This document shows, piece by piece, positions 1-8,208 of a stretch of DNA of 64,000 nt. Source of the DNA: JBOHBN01 sp050698355 (GTDB lineage: Bacteria > Actinomycetota > Actinomycetes > Streptosporangiales > WHST01); contig JBOHBN010000006.1 in assembly GCA_050698355.1 (NCBI GenBank), positions 1 to 64,000 of the forward strand, given 5' to 3'. Position numbers and translations under genes: made by a program. The notes below the pieces were generated by a model. That model was not told where the DNA came from, did no database searches, and was given only the letters and a program-made list of their open reading frames with translations. The stretch's first letter is position 1, and each line of letters starts with the position of its first letter.

Positions 1-7
1 CTGACGC

Positions 8-322
8 TCATCGGGTGTGTGGTTGGGTCTGGGCGGCTTGTTGGAGCCAGGCGATGTGGGCCTGGAACGCTTTCCGGCCGTGGGGGGTGAGGCGGAACCA
101 GGTTCGCGGACGGCGCCCGACAGCGCCCTTGCGGACCTCGAGATAGCCGGCGTCTTCGAGTACGCGGGAGTGTTTGGACAAGACGGAGTCGCTGATTTCG
201 GCGGCGTCGCGTAGCGCGGCGAACTCGACCCAGTCCGCGCCGCTGGCCAGCAGCCCGCAGATCGACAGCCGGGTGATCGGGTGGATGACCGGGTCCAGGC
301 GGGCCGGGGCGCTGCGGGGCAC
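8..322 (-). CDS. Winged-helix transcriptional regulator (HTH_34/MarR-like)
   Basis: This 104-residue protein is a single winged-helix DNA-binding domain. The recognition helix lies around SDSVLSKHSRVLEDAGYLEV, followed by a basic wing (VGRRPRTWFRLTPHG). It matches the small one-domain regulators usually encoded beside a small membrane protein, and that is the arrangement here. Its GTG start follows directly on the TGA stop of the upstream membrane-protein gene, so the two are very probably co-transcribed and translationally coupled. No metal or ligand site is visible. It probably represses its own operon through the perfect inverted repeat at 813-839, which is an inference from position. The family assignment is firm and the ligand is unknown. 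Confidence 0.85.
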   Translation of the reverse strand: MPRSAPARLDPVIHPITRLSICGLLASGADWVEFAALRDAAEISDSVLSKHSRVLEDAGYLEVRKGAVGRRPRTWFRLTPHGRKAFQAHIAWLQQAAQTQPHTR

Positions 323-796
323 TCACACCGCCCCGGTCTCGGTCCCGCTTTGCAGGTCGCGGCGGATCCCGCGCAGATGGGCTTGCCAGCACACGACCGC
401 CACCGCGACCGCGAAGATCCCGATCACGGCCGCGGTCCCGCCCCGATCGTGGTCGAGCAAGACCGTCTCGGCGACCACGGCCGCGACCACGGCCACCATC
501 AGCGCGATCCCCGCGGCCCGCCCCGAGGGGTAGCGCAGAGTGCGGGTCCCGATGGCGACCCCGCTGGCTCGCGCCAAGCCGGCCTGCAGCGGGTAGAACA
601 CCACGATGGCGAATACCCCCGACCAGCTGGCGCCCCAGCCGAGAGAGTGCGCCCCGAATGGGACCGCACACACCAGCGCCATCACCACGGCGAAGCCGAT
701 CAGGTACCACCACGGCGCGCGCAGCCGGTCCGCCAGCCGGGCACGCTGGGCCCGCAGCTCGTCCAGCCCCGTCGGATCCTCGTGCGTGCCATCCAT
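323..796 (-). CDS. Small integral membrane protein, operon with regulator
   Basis: This is a 157-residue protein with four predicted membrane segments, roughly residues 28-48, 58-75, 96-112 and 120-138, and a charged N-terminus (LDELRAQRARLADRLRAPWW). The open frame extends far upstream, but the ATG at 796 is preceded by GGAGGGAG at ideal spacing and fits the usual length. It belongs to the uncharacterised membrane proteins that pair with HTH_34 regulators. It has no recognisable catalytic motif. It lies first in a two-gene unit directly downstream of the 813-839 palindrome, so the regulator it is coupled to probably controls it. Its function is unknown; sensing or transport of a small molecule is only a guess. 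Confidence 0.75.
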   Translation of the reverse strand: MDGTHEDPTGLDELRAQRARLADRLRAPWWYLIGFAVVMALVCAVPFGAHSLGWGASWSGVFAIVVFYPLQAGLARASGVAIGTRTLRYPSGRAAGIALMVAVVAAVVAETVLLDHDRGGTAAVIGIFAVAVAVVCWQAHLRGIRRDLQSGTETGAV

Positions 797-1119
797 CGGT
801 ACTCCCTCCGGTATGTACTTTTCAACTGAGAAAGTACATGCTAGTCCGGTGATGAGCAAATCGCGAGCGGCGACCGCCCCCGGGCACACAAATCGGGACG
901 GACGTCCCATCCCCGAAGACGTCCAGAAGGGAACGACAGGCAGGTACCTGCCACTGGCTCCGACTGAGTACGCTCGACTTGTTGCACACGGACGATCCGG
1001 GACAACGCCGATCTGTTCCCAGTTCGTCCCTGTGATGGCATTGGCAGACATGGCCGTGCGGAGGTTCAGCTCGAGGACGTCCGCGCGCAACCGACAGCGT
1101 CTACTGTAGTGTTCAGTGT
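797..1119. other. Divergent intergenic region, 323 bp
   Basis: This gap separates the leftward regulator operon from the rightward cmtR operon. It holds the palindrome at 813-839. Near 1100-1119 an AT-richer stretch abuts the cmtR start, where the cmtR promoter and operator should lie. Short open frames occur on both strands, but none has a ribosome-binding site, typical codon use or a recognisable family, and I do not call a gene here. Confidence 0.5.
813..839. promoter_or_regulatory. Perfect 9-bp inverted repeat, candidate operator
   Basis: ATGTACTTT at 813-821 and its exact reverse complement AAAGTACAT at 831-839 are separated by 9 bases. The site lies 17 bp upstream of the membrane-protein start, where the promoter of the two-gene unit should be. 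Its symmetry and half-site length suit a dimeric winged-helix regulator. Assignment to the regulator at 8-322 is inferred. Confidence 0.6.
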
Positions 1120-1473
1120 ATGCTGACCAGTGAGACCCGGGAGGCGGCGCTCGCGCGGATTGGCCGGGCGCTGGCCGACCCCACCAGATGTCGGTTGTTG
1201 CTGGCGTTGCTCGAGGGGCCGGGATATCCGGGGCAACTGGCCGAGCGGCTGCGGCTGACTCGGTCGAACGTGTCGAACCACCTGGCGTGCCTGCGTGGCT
1301 GTGGCCTGGTTGTCGCGGTGTGGCAGGGCCGCCGCACCCGTTACGAGTTGGCCGACGCGCACCTCGCGCGGGCGCTGGGCGAGCTGGTCGACGTGGTGCT
1401 GGCGGTCGAGCCCGGCCCGGGTTGCACCGACGAGGATGTCGTCCTCGACGACAGCCGGGAGGTCGCACGGTGA
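1120..1473 (+). CDS. cmtR: CmtR-type ArsR/SmtB cadmium/lead-sensing repressor
   Basis: This 117-residue ArsR-family repressor closely resembles mycobacterial CmtR over its length (opening MLTSETREAALARIGRALAD). The two metal-ligand cysteines of the CmtR alpha-4 site are present in HLACLRGCGLV, and the third, C-terminal ligand is supplied by the cysteine in GPGCTDED. CmtR binds Cd(II) or Pb(II) through these three thiolates and then leaves its operator. The stop overlaps the GTG start of a cation transporter by 4 bp (GTGA), so exporter and sensor are translationally coupled. Self-repression through the region just upstream is expected from the family. The match is strong; the actual metal specificity is inferred. 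Confidence 0.9.
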   Translation: MLTSETREAALARIGRALADPTRCRLLLALLEGPGYPGQLAERLRLTRSNVSNHLACLRGCGLVVAVWQGRRTRYELADAHLARALGELVDVVLAVEPGPGCTDEDVVLDDSREVAR

Positions 1474-2192
1474 GGTTTGGCAAGGTCCGCTCGAGCTCCG
1501 ACCTCCCGGAGAGCGGGTCGGCTACCGCTGACCAATGCGCCGACCGGTCCTGCGCAGGCCACGATGCCGACGTATCCGTTACGGCGGCCGCCTCTGCTAG
1601 GGAACGGCGTGTGGCGTTGCAGCGCCGGATCCGGTGGCTGGTCGGGGTGACCATCTCCTACAACATCGTCGAGGCAGTCGTGGCGATCTCTGCCGGTACG
1701 GTGGCCTCGTCGACGGCACTGATCGGGTTCGGCCTGGACTCGCTCATCGAGGTCGCCTCGGCGGCCGCGGTGGCCTGGCAGTTCGCCGGCAGCGATCCCG
1801 AGGTGCGGGAGAGGGCCGCGCTGCGGGCGATCGCATTGTCGTTCTTCGCACTTGCTGCCTACGTCACGATTGATTCGGCCCGATCGCTGTTCGGTGAAGG
1901 CGCAGCCCAGCCGTCGACCGTCGGGATCGCGCTCGCCGCGCTGAGCGTGCTTGTCATGCCTGGCCTCTCCTACGCCCAGCGCCATGCCGGCCGCCAGCTC
2001 GGTTCCCGCTCTGCGGTCGCCGACTCCAAACAGACCCTGCTGTGTACGTACCTCTCCGCGGTGCTCCTGATCGGTCTCCTTCTCAACGCCGCCGTCGGCT
2101 GGTCCTGGGCCGACCCGGTCGTCGCCTTGACCATCGCGGCCGTAGCGGTCCGGGAGGGCCGCGAAGCGTGGCGCGGCCACCGCTGCTGCTGA
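1470..2192 (+). CDS. Short CDF-like cation efflux protein in cmtR operon
   Basis: This 240-residue protein has about six membrane segments and resembles the membrane domain of cation-diffusion facilitators. The N-terminus carries a possible metal-binding stretch, DQCADRSCAGHD, before the first helix. The helices contain acidic residues typical of the CDF transport site (FGLDSLIEV and VADSKQTLL). The family's C-terminal cytoplasmic domain is missing, so the protein is short compared with about 300 residues. I chose the GTG at 1470 because it overlaps the cmtR stop; the open frame upstream of it is an out-of-frame shadow of cmtR. Context predicts Cd/Pb or related metal export under CmtR control. 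Confidence 0.8.
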   Translation: MRFGKVRSSSDLPESGSATADQCADRSCAGHDADVSVTAAASARERRVALQRRIRWLVGVTISYNIVEAVVAISAGTVASSTALIGFGLDSLIEVASAAAVAWQFAGSDPEVRERAALRAIALSFFALAAYVTIDSARSLFGEGAAQPSTVGIALAALSVLVMPGLSYAQRHAGRQLGSRSAVADSKQTLLCTYLSAVLLIGLLLNAAVGWSWADPVVALTIAAVAVREGREAWRGHRCC

Positions 2193-2229
2193 CAAGGCGG
2201 CTGCTCGTCCGGGCCTCGGCGCTTGTACC

Positions 2230-2346
2230 GAATGACCACGTTATGTGGGGTTGCGCCGCCTTCTCGATGCCTGCAGGCATCGAGAAGCCCGGTTCGGCCT
2301 CCAACAGTGCTTGCCTTCCCCAGAGGGGACCCAGGTGGTCATTTCG
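2230..2346. repeat. Palindromic intergenic element, type I, copy 1 (divergent)
   Basis: The left end is GAATGACCACGTTATG at 2230-2245 and the degenerate right end is GTGGTCATTT near 2335-2344. The core at 2260-2287 is a perfect 28-bp palindrome, CTTCTCGATGCCTG followed by its reverse complement, centred on CTGCAG. The element occupies the gap between the stops of the CDF gene and the leftward dehydrogenase remnant, where it could serve as a bidirectional terminator. It is about 30 bp longer than the two copies near 22.2 and 22.6 kb because its right half has diverged. Confidence 0.75.
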
Positions 2347-2383
2347 AAAGAGCGTCGCGCAAGCGGCACGGTGCGCGGGGTTG

Positions 2384-2871
2384 TCAGTCGTTCGGGAGCA
2401 GGCAGACCTTTCCTGCTTGCTGGCCTGCGGCGAGCTGGTAGGCGTGGTCTGCGTCGCTGAGGGGGAACCGGTCGGTGATGAGGCGGTCGGGGTGCACGTC
2501 GGCGCGGGCGAGTAGCTCGGTGAGTTCGGCCATGTGGGCGAGTGAGGTGACCCACGATCCGTAGAGTGTGACCTGCTTGTGCAGGAGCAGTTCGGAGACG
2601 TCCAGCGTTACCTGGCCGCCCTCGCCGACGAAGGAGGCGCGCCCCCACGAGCAGAGGGCCCGTACGGCGAGGTCGCGGGCTCGTGTCCGGCGATCACGTC
2701 TTGGTACGCCTCCGCGCCGGTGCCCAGATGCTCCCGGTAGATGGCACGGATGTCACTGCCGCAGATCGACGAGGCCATCGTCTGCACGAGCACCTGCCGG
2801 TACCCGGGCACCGGAACGTCGACGTCACGAAGCTCGACGCGGCTGCCGCCGGGCAGGATCACGCCACGCAT
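2384..2871 (-). pseudogene. Zinc-dependent alcohol dehydrogenase with internal deletion
   Basis: The N-terminal part from ATG 2871 (ribosome site GAGGAAG) reads like a medium-chain dehydrogenase: [20 protein letters not shown], then SICGSDIR with the catalytic-zinc cysteine, then GHEP. The frame then changes near 2675-2695 and the protein resumes with a normal dehydrogenase C-terminus (VTLYGSWVTSLAHMAELTEL through AGKVCLLPND). The middle of the enzyme, roughly 170 residues with the structural zinc loop and the NAD-binding fold, is absent. This is an internal deletion plus frameshift, not a simple sequencing error. It is non-functional as an oxidoreductase. Confidence 0.8.
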
Positions 2872-2967
2872 CCGGCTTCCTCGACCCGGTGGGGTATCTA
2901 CGCTCTCTCCGGACACGTGCTCGTCCTTTCCGGTCGACCTACGCGGTCACTGCTCTCGCGCCTTGAT

Positions 2968-3636
2968 TCAGTCCTGATCGGTATCAACCGGTCCCGGTGG
3001 ATCGGGTTCCTTGCCGGTCCGTGGCGGGCCCGGCGCGTTGAGGCGGAAGTGGACGCCGAGCATCCGGATGACGAAGCAGACCGCCGCTGCTCCCAGGGCC
3101 GCCGGCAGACCGTAGACGCCCGTCCCGACGGTGGCGACGGTGATCGCGGCGGCTACGAGGGCGGGGATCGCGTACAGGTCGCTGCGCAGCACCGACGGGA
3201 TGCGCCGAATGAGGGCGTCCCGGATCGTGCCACCCCCCACCGCGGTGACCACGCCCAGCAGGAGCGCTGGGCCGATGCCGAGCCCGAAGTCCAGTGCCTT
3301 GCTCGCGCCGATGACCGCGAACACGCTCAACCCGACCGCGTCGAGCACGATGATCGGTGTCTCGAGCCGGTCCAGTCGCCTACTGAGCGCGAACGCGATC
3401 AGCGCACCACCGGCTGCGACGGCGAAGTAGCGCCAGTCCTGGAACGTGGCGGGCGGGATGGATCCGATCAGTACGTCGCGGATGACCCCACCGCCCAGCG
3501 CCGTGATCATGCCGAGCGCGACCACGCCGACCACGTCCAGCCGCGCGGAGCGTACCGCCGTCAACGCGCCGTTCAGCCCGAAGGCGAAGGTGCCAGTCAG
3601 GTCCAGCGCGAGCAACAGCGGCGGTTCCGTGGTCAC
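2968..3636 (-). CDS. TRIC/UPF0126 family cation channel-like membrane protein
   Basis: This 222-residue protein has seven predicted membrane segments made from two repeats of the UPF0126 (YicG/TRIC) domain. The repeat signatures are clear: ALGGGVIRDVLIG near residue 46 and AVGGGTIRDALIRR near residue 131. Prokaryotic TRIC proteins form trimeric potassium-permeable channels. The C-terminal tail is hydrophilic and proline-rich. It stands alone, leftward, between the dehydrogenase remnant and a methyltransferase gene, so context adds nothing about its role. The family call is secure; physiological function in bacteria is poorly known. Confidence 0.9.
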   Translation of the reverse strand: MTTEPPLLLALDLTGTFAFGLNGALTAVRSARLDVVGVVALGMITALGGGVIRDVLIGSIPPATFQDWRYFAVAAGGALIAFALSRRLDRLETPIIVLDAVGLSVFAVIGASKALDFGLGIGPALLLGVVTAVGGGTIRDALIRRIPSVLRSDLYAIPALVAAAITVATVGTGVYGLPAALGAAAVCFVIRMLGVHFRLNAPGPPRTGKEPDPPGPVDTDQD

Positions 3637-3691
3637 AACCCGTGCCTACCATGAGCTGGCTGCGAGCTTCTGCGCCGCGCTGCTGTTTCGT

Positions 3692-4318
3692 TCAGGTGCG
3701 GCGCAACAGCACCCACGTAAAGGGTTGGTCGGCCCCGGCGGGGGTGCGGTGGTTCTCGCGGCGCGTGGTCACCGTGTCGAACGCCGGATTGAACTCTTGA
3801 GCGAGGTCGTCGGGACTGTAACGGTCTACCGGCATTCCGGAGCATTGCGCGGGACCGTCGGAGGCGAACGTGGCCACGATGAGGTACCCGCCCGAGATGA
3901 TGCTGGTGGTGGCCCGCCGGCAGTAGCGGGCGCGCTGACCGGGGCTGGTGAGGAAGTGGAACACCGCGCGGTCGTGCCATAGTGCGAACCGCCGCGGGGG
4001 AGTCCAGGACAGCAGGTCAGCAACCACCCAGTGCACCTGGTCCTCGCAGGCTGCGAGGCGTCGCCGCGCCAGTTCGAGGGCGTGGCGAGACACGTCCAGC
4101 ACGGTCACGTCGGTATGGCCGCGTTCCAGGAGCTGATCGGCCAGCTGGGAGGCTCCGCCGCCCACGTCGATGATCGGTTGGGTGGGCTGCAGGCCCGTGG
4201 TCTCGATCAGTTCCAGGGACACCGTCGGATGCGGTTGGAACCAGCTCACGGACGCTTCGCCCTTGCTGCGGTACACGGCGTCCCAGTGGTCGCGGTTGGC
4301 TGCGGTGCGGCCCGTCAC
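3692..4318 (-). CDS. Class I SAM-dependent methyltransferase
   Basis: This 208-residue Rossmann-fold methyltransferase has the opening typical of its subgroup (NRDHWDAVYRSKGEASVSWF). SAM-binding motif I is IIDVGGGASQLADQLLERG near residue 49, followed by the acidic VTVLDVSRHAL, then DLLSWTPP and the catalytic-region HDRAVFHFL. The frame is open to 4411, but the GTG at 4318 has GGGGAG six bases upstream and gives the usual length. The substrate cannot be read from the sequence. It lies downstream of nmtR with a gap of about 140 bp on the same strand; a metal-related role is possible but unsupported. Confidence 0.82.
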   Translation of the reverse strand: MTGRTAANRDHWDAVYRSKGEASVSWFQPHPTVSLELIETTGLQPTQPIIDVGGGASQLADQLLERGHTDVTVLDVSRHALELARRRLAACEDQVHWVVADLLSWTPPRRFALWHDRAVFHFLTSPGQRARYCRRATTSIISGGYLIVATFASDGPAQCSGMPVDRYSPDDLAQEFNPAFDTVTTRRENHRTPAGADQPFTWVLLRRT

Positions 4319-4461
4319 GGCATGCTCCCCGACAGGGGGCTGGGGGTGTGCGCGCATGGGTGGACCTTGGCGGAGCCCTCCGCTGCCAGCTTGTCGGCAC
4401 GCATGGTTCAAGCATGACCCCCGTACCCCACTACAGGGTCAACGAGGAGCGGCGCCGCCGC

Positions 4462-4830
4462 CTAGCCGGTTGCCGTTTGGTCGGGGGTGTCGCGCTTGCC
4501 GAGGCGGAGGTGCTCGGTGTGGTAGACGGCCTGGTCAAGGAGCTGGGCGACATGGGTGTCGTACAGGGCATACACGATGCGGCGACCGTGCCTGGTGCCT
4601 GCAACCAGCCCGAGGGCGCGCAGCAGCCGTAGCTGGTGGGATACGGCGGGTTGTTCCAAGCCGACGGACTCCGCGAGCTCACCCACCGGGCACGGCCCCT
4701 GCCGGAGCCGGGTGAGGATCAGCAGCCGGCTGGGGGTGGCCAGGGCCTGCAGTGTCGCTGCGACGGTGGCCGCTTGGTCGGTGTCCAGCTGCCCGACCGG
4801 GCGGGGCTGACCCTGCACTCCGTGACCCAT
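4462..4830 (-). CDS. nmtR: NmtR-type nickel/cobalt-sensing ArsR repressor
   Basis: This 122-residue ArsR/SmtB repressor matches mycobacterial NmtR from its first residues (MGHGVQGQ). In NmtR the N-terminal Gly-His contributes to Ni(II) coordination. The helix-5 metal site is intact: DTHVAQLLDQAVYHTEH, with the Asp, His, His, His pattern. The HTH is LEQPAVSHQLRLLRALGL. I start it at the ATG of MGHGV, not at upstream in-frame starts, because of this conserved N-terminus. It is divergent from the CtpJ-like ATPase and shares a short 42-bp control region with it, the same arrangement as nmtR/ctpJ in Mycobacterium. Ni/Co binding should release the operator. Confidence 0.92.
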   Translation of the reverse strand: MGHGVQGQPRPVGQLDTDQAATVAATLQALATPSRLLILTRLRQGPCPVGELAESVGLEQPAVSHQLRLLRALGLVAGTRHGRRIVYALYDTHVAQLLDQAVYHTEHLRLGKRDTPDQTATG

Positions 4831-4848
4831 GGCGTACATCATAATGGA

Positions 4849-4874
4849 GCAGATACATGAAGACATCTGCATGT
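4849..4874. promoter_or_regulatory. Nested inverted repeats between nmtR and ctpJ-like gene
   Basis: GCAGAT (4849-4854) pairs with ATCTGC (4865-4870), and ACATG (4855-4859) pairs with CATGT (4870-4874). The sites fill the short divergent gap and run into the ATPase start. They are therefore the natural candidate for the NmtR operator controlling both genes. Assignment is by position only. Confidence 0.5.
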
Positions 4875-6906
4875 GTTCGAGTATGCTGCCTCGGTGACCG
4901 CCTCGACGACCACTTCGGCCCCCGAGTCATCTCCCGGGTTCGCGCCTGTCGGGCCGCGGCGGACGCGGGTGTTCGCCCTCGCGGAGGCACGGTGGGCGGC
5001 GGCGGCATTGGTGCTGTTCCTTGCCGGTTTGGGCGTCCAGCTGTCCGGTGGCCCGGCGTGGGCGTACTGGCCGCTCTACCTCGCGTGCTATGTCGCCGGG
5101 GGTTGGCGGCCGGGCCTGGCGGGGCTGCGGGCGCTGCGCGGCAAGACCCTTGATGTGGACCTGCTGATGGTCGCCGCCGCGATCGGTGCGGCTGCGATCG
5201 GGCAGGTCATGGACGGCGGTCTGCTGATCGTCATCTTCGCCACGTCCGGTGCGCTGGAAGCTTTGGCTACGGCACGGACGGAGGACTCCGTTCGGGGGTT
5301 GCTCGATCTTTCTCCGGACACCGCGAACCGCCTGACCGCCGACGGTAGTGAACATACCGTCGCGGTCGCCGAGCTCGCAGTCGGTGATGTGGTGGTGGTC
5401 CGCCCAGGTGACCGGGTGGCCGCTGACGGGTCGGTCGTCGACGGGGCGAGCGAAGTCGATCAGGCGACCATCACCGGTGAGCCACTGCCGGTGGACAAGA
5501 CCGCCGGTGATGAGGTGTTCGCCGGCACCGTCAACGGCACCGGAGCGCTTCGCGTACGGGTCGACCGCGGCGTCGAGGAGTCGGTCGTCGCGCGGATCGC
5601 CGCACTGGTCGAGCGGGCCGCGCAGACCAAGGCCCGCACCCAGCTGTTCATCGAGAAGGTCGAGCAACGCTATTCGATCGGGATGGTCGCCGCCACGGTG
5701 CTGCTCTTCGTAGTGCCGCTGTTTGCCGGGCAATCGCTCGGCCCGACGCTGTTGCGGGCGATGACGTTCATGATCGTCGCTTCGCCGTGCGCGATCGTAC
5801 TGTCGACCATGCCGCCGCTGCTCGCCGCGATCGCGGTGGCCGGACGGCACGGGGTCCTGGCCAAGTCCGCGGTGGTGATGGAACAGCTCGGCGCCACCAG
5901 CCGTGTCGCGTTCGACAAGACCGGCACCCTCACCCGCGGACGCCCACGCCTTGCCGCCGTGCGGGCGTTGCCGGCAGCGCCCGCACCCCCCCATGAGCTG
6001 CTCGCCCTGGCCGCCGCCGCCGAACGCCCCAGCGAACACCCCCTCGCTACCGCGGTCGTCACCGCCGCCCAGCAGCAGGGCATCGAGCTGCTGTCTGCGA
6101 CCGGTTTCACCGCCAGTCCCGGCCAAGGCGTCACTGCCCGCGTCGCCGGATACGCCATCGGTGTCGCGAGCCCCCGCCACCTGTTACGAAACGACGGTGA
6201 CGAGCGCGCCCAGCAGGCCGCCGAGACTGTCGCCGAGCTGCAAGCAACCGGCTACACCGCCGTCGTGGTGACTCTCGACGGCGTCCCCGCCGGCGTGCTC
6301 GGCCTCACCGACGAGGTACGCGCCGAGGCCGGGACGACAGTGGCCGCCGTGGCCGGGCTCACCGGCTGGTCACCGGTGCTGCTCACCGGTGACAACCAGC
6401 CCGCCGCCGACCGCCTCGCCGGCCAGGTCGGCATCACCGATGTCCGTGCCGGGCTGCTGCCCGACGACAAGGTCACGGCAGTCCACGACCTGCAAGCCGG
6501 AGGCGACCACGTCACCGTGGTCGGAGACGGCATCAACGACGCGCCCGCGCTGGCCGCCGCTCACGCCGGCGTCGCCATGGGAGGCGCCGGGTCCGATCTG
6601 ACCATGCAGGCCGCCGACGCCGTCGTCGTCCGCGACGACCTCACCACCATCCCCGCCGTGATCGCACTATCCCGCCGATCCCGGCGGGTCGTCGCCGCGA
6701 ACCTGGTCATCGCTGCGGTATTCATCACCGGCCTGGTCACCTGGGACCTGGTCGGGCACCTTCCGCTGCCCCTCGGCGTCGCCGGCCACGAAGGCTCCAC
6801 GGTTATCGTCGGCCTCAACGGACTACGTCTGCTCCGTTCCAATGCCTGGCTCCGCGCCACCAAGACAAAGCGTGACTTGGTCCGAGCGGCGCGAAGGCGC
6901 GCCTAG
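4873..6906 (+). CDS. ctpJ: P1B-4 type heavy-metal ATPase, CtpJ-like (Co/Ni export)
   Basis: This 677-residue P1B-type ATPase carries the membrane metal motif SPC (VASPCAIVLS, about residue 304), diagnostic of the P1B-4 cobalt/nickel group. It has the actuator TGE loop (ITGEPLPVDK), the phosphorylation motif DKTGTLT (about 347), GDGINDAP (about 551), and the terminal-helix signature HEGST typical of CtpJ/CtpD. There is no N-terminal HMA domain, as expected for the group. Similarity to mycobacterial CtpJ runs the full length. The GTG at 4873 has no good ribosome site; a GTG at 4894 is an alternative start. It is divergent from nmtR, so metal-induced export of Co or Ni is the expected role. Confidence 0.92.
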   Translation: MFEYAASVTASTTTSAPESSPGFAPVGPRRTRVFALAEARWAAAALVLFLAGLGVQLSGGPAWAYWPLYLACYVAGGWRPGLAGLRALRGKTLDVDLLMVAAAIGAAAIGQVMDGGLLIVIFATSGALEALATARTEDSVRGLLDLSPDTANRLTADGSEHTVAVAELAVGDVVVVRPGDRVAADGSVVDGASEVDQATITGEPLPVDKTAGDEVFAGTVNGTGALRVRVDRGVEESVVARIAALVERAAQTKARTQLFIEKVEQRYSIGMVAATVLLFVVPLFAGQSLGPTLLRAMTFMIVASPCAIVLSTMPPLLAAIAVAGRHGVLAKSAVVMEQLGATSRVAFDKTGTLTRGRPRLAAVRALPAAPAPPHELLALAAAAERPSEHPLATAVVTAAQQQGIELLSATGFTASPGQGVTARVAGYAIGVASPRHLLRNDGDERAQQAAETVAELQATGYTAVVVTLDGVPAGVLGLTDEVRAEAGTTVAAVAGLTGWSPVLLTGDNQPAADRLAGQVGITDVRAGLLPDDKVTAVHDLQAGGDHVTVVGDGINDAPALAAAHAGVAMGGAGSDLTMQAADAVVVRDDLTTIPAVIALSRRSRRVVAANLVIAAVFITGLVTWDLVGHLPLPLGVAGHEGSTVIVGLNGLRLLRSNAWLRATKTKRDLVRAARRRA

Positions 6907-6917
6907 CGACGGCCGGC

Positions 6918-7514
6918 CTAGGCGTCCCGCCCAGCCTTCGGGTCGACGTGTTCGCCGAGCGCTGCGTCGATGCTGGCTGTTACCTCGTCGGGCGCTCGGT
7001 TCCCGTCGACGGTGGCGAGCAGACCTTGCTGCCGGTAGTAGTCACGGAGCGGTGCCGTCTCCGCGGCGAAGACTCGTAGCCTGTTCCGGGCGGTGTCCAC
7101 AGTGTCGTCGAGGCGATGCCCGGCACGCGCTCGGCCCCTGATCCGGGCCAGCACCTGCCCCTCATCGACCGCGAGTTCGACGACCGCGTCGAGCCGCTCG
7201 CTACGCTCGGCGAGCAGCAGGTCGAGCGCCTCCGCCTGCGGCACGGTGCGGGGGAAGCCGTCGACGATGAACCCGTCGGTGCAGTCATTGTTGGACAGGC
7301 GCTCACGCACCATCGCGGTCACCAGGTCGTCCGGCACCAGCTCACCGCGCTCCACGCAGGCCCGCGCCTGCTCACCCAGCGCGGTACCCGTTGCGATGTG
7401 TCTGGAGAGCAGCTCGCCGGTACCGAGCACCGGTACGCCGGTTCGTTCGCTCAGCCGGGTGGCCTGTGTCCCCTTGCCCGCTCCGGGCGGGCCGAGCAGC
7501 ACCATGCGCAACAC
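6918..7514 (-). CDS. adk: Adenylate kinase, short-LID form
   Basis: This 198-residue nucleoside monophosphate kinase has P-loop GPPGAGKGTQ near the N-terminus, the NMP-binding DGFPRT motif, and the R-x-x-DD lid pattern (GHRLDD). The lid is short, without the zinc-finger insertion, as in other short forms. A GTG at 7514 is six bases from GGAGG and gives a normal N-terminus; the frame remains open further upstream without support. In actinobacteria the housekeeping adk lies between secY and map in the ribosomal operon. This gene is isolated, so it is probably an extra copy or has been relocated. Confidence in the family is very high. Confidence 0.93.
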   Translation of the reverse strand: MLRMVLLGPPGAGKGTQATRLSERTGVPVLGTGELLSRHIATGTALGEQARACVERGELVPDDLVTAMVRERLSNNDCTDGFIVDGFPRTVPQAEALDLLLAERSERLDAVVELAVDEGQVLARIRGRARAGHRLDDTVDTARNRLRVFAAETAPLRDYYRQQGLLATVDGNRAPDEVTASIDAALGEHVDPKAGRDA

Positions 7515-7611
7515 AGTCCACCTCCCCAGGGCTGACACCGCAGCCGGCCGCGTGGGACAAGCGTACGGTGATCGTGTCGGGCCGCGGCACGTGCTTGCTA
7601 CCTTGCTTGCC

Positions 7612-8208
7612 ATGCACGGGCTGACGCTGGTTCGGCACGGTGAGACGGCTTGGAGCCGGGAGGGCAAGCACACCGGGCGCACCGACATCCCGCTCACCGA
7701 GGCGGGTCGGGCGGCAGCACGCAGCGTCGCCTCGCTGCTTTCCGCTCACGACTTCGTGCTCGCCGTCTCCAGCCCGCTCAGCCGGGCACGGCTTACCGCC
7801 GAGCTCGCCGGCCTCAGCGGCGTACGGATCGATGAGGATCTGCACGAGTGGGACTACGGTGCGTACGAAGGGCGCACGACGCCGGAGATCCTTGCCGAGC
7901 GGCCGGGCTGGTACCTATGGGCCGACGGCGTACCGCCGGGCGACGCCGCGCATCCGGGCGAGAACGTCGCACAGGTTGGCGCCCGGGCCGACCGGGCTCT
8001 TGCGCGGGTCAGGCCGGGGTTGGAAGACGGTCCCGTCGTGCTGGTCGGGCACGGCCACGCACTGCGCGTGCTGGTCGCGCGCTGGCTCGATCTCCCGCCC
8101 GATCATGGGCGCTTCTTCGAGTTGGACACCGCGGCCGTGTCCGTACTCGGCACCGAGCACGGCAAACCCGTCATCGCCCGGCTCAACAGCACGCCTTGGG
8201 CGTCGTGA
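7612..8208 (+). CDS. Histidine phosphatase family protein (phosphoglycerate mutase-like)
   Basis: This 198-residue protein has the catalytic RHGE motif at the start (LTLVRHGETAWSREGKHTGR), the second active-site arginine in SSPLSRARLTAE, the acid residue in HEWDYGAYEGRT, and the second catalytic histidine in VLVGHGHALRVL. It belongs to the cofactor-dependent phosphoglycerate mutase/acid phosphatase superfamily, in which small actinobacterial members dephosphorylate varied metabolites. The gene is divergent from adk. The ATG at 7612 fits the family start; an upstream in-frame GTG at 7591 is possible. The natural substrate is unknown. Confidence 0.9.
   Translation: MHGLTLVRHGETAWSREGKHTGRTDIPLTEAGRAAARSVASLLSAHDFVLAVSSPLSRARLTAELAGLSGVRIDEDLHEWDYGAYEGRTTPEILAERPGWYLWADGVPPGDAAHPGENVAQVGARADRALARVRPGLEDGPVVLVGHGHALRVLVARWLDLPPDHGRFFELDTAAVSVLGTEHGKPVIARLNSTPWAS

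Noticed and set aside
841..1109. Short open frames on both strands before cmtR
   Set aside because: There is no ribosome site, no conserved product and the composition is like other non-coding gaps.
4927..6180. 417-codon leftward frame opposite the CtpJ-like ATPase
   Set aside because: It is antisense to well-conserved ATPase motifs, with low-complexity product and no start signal.
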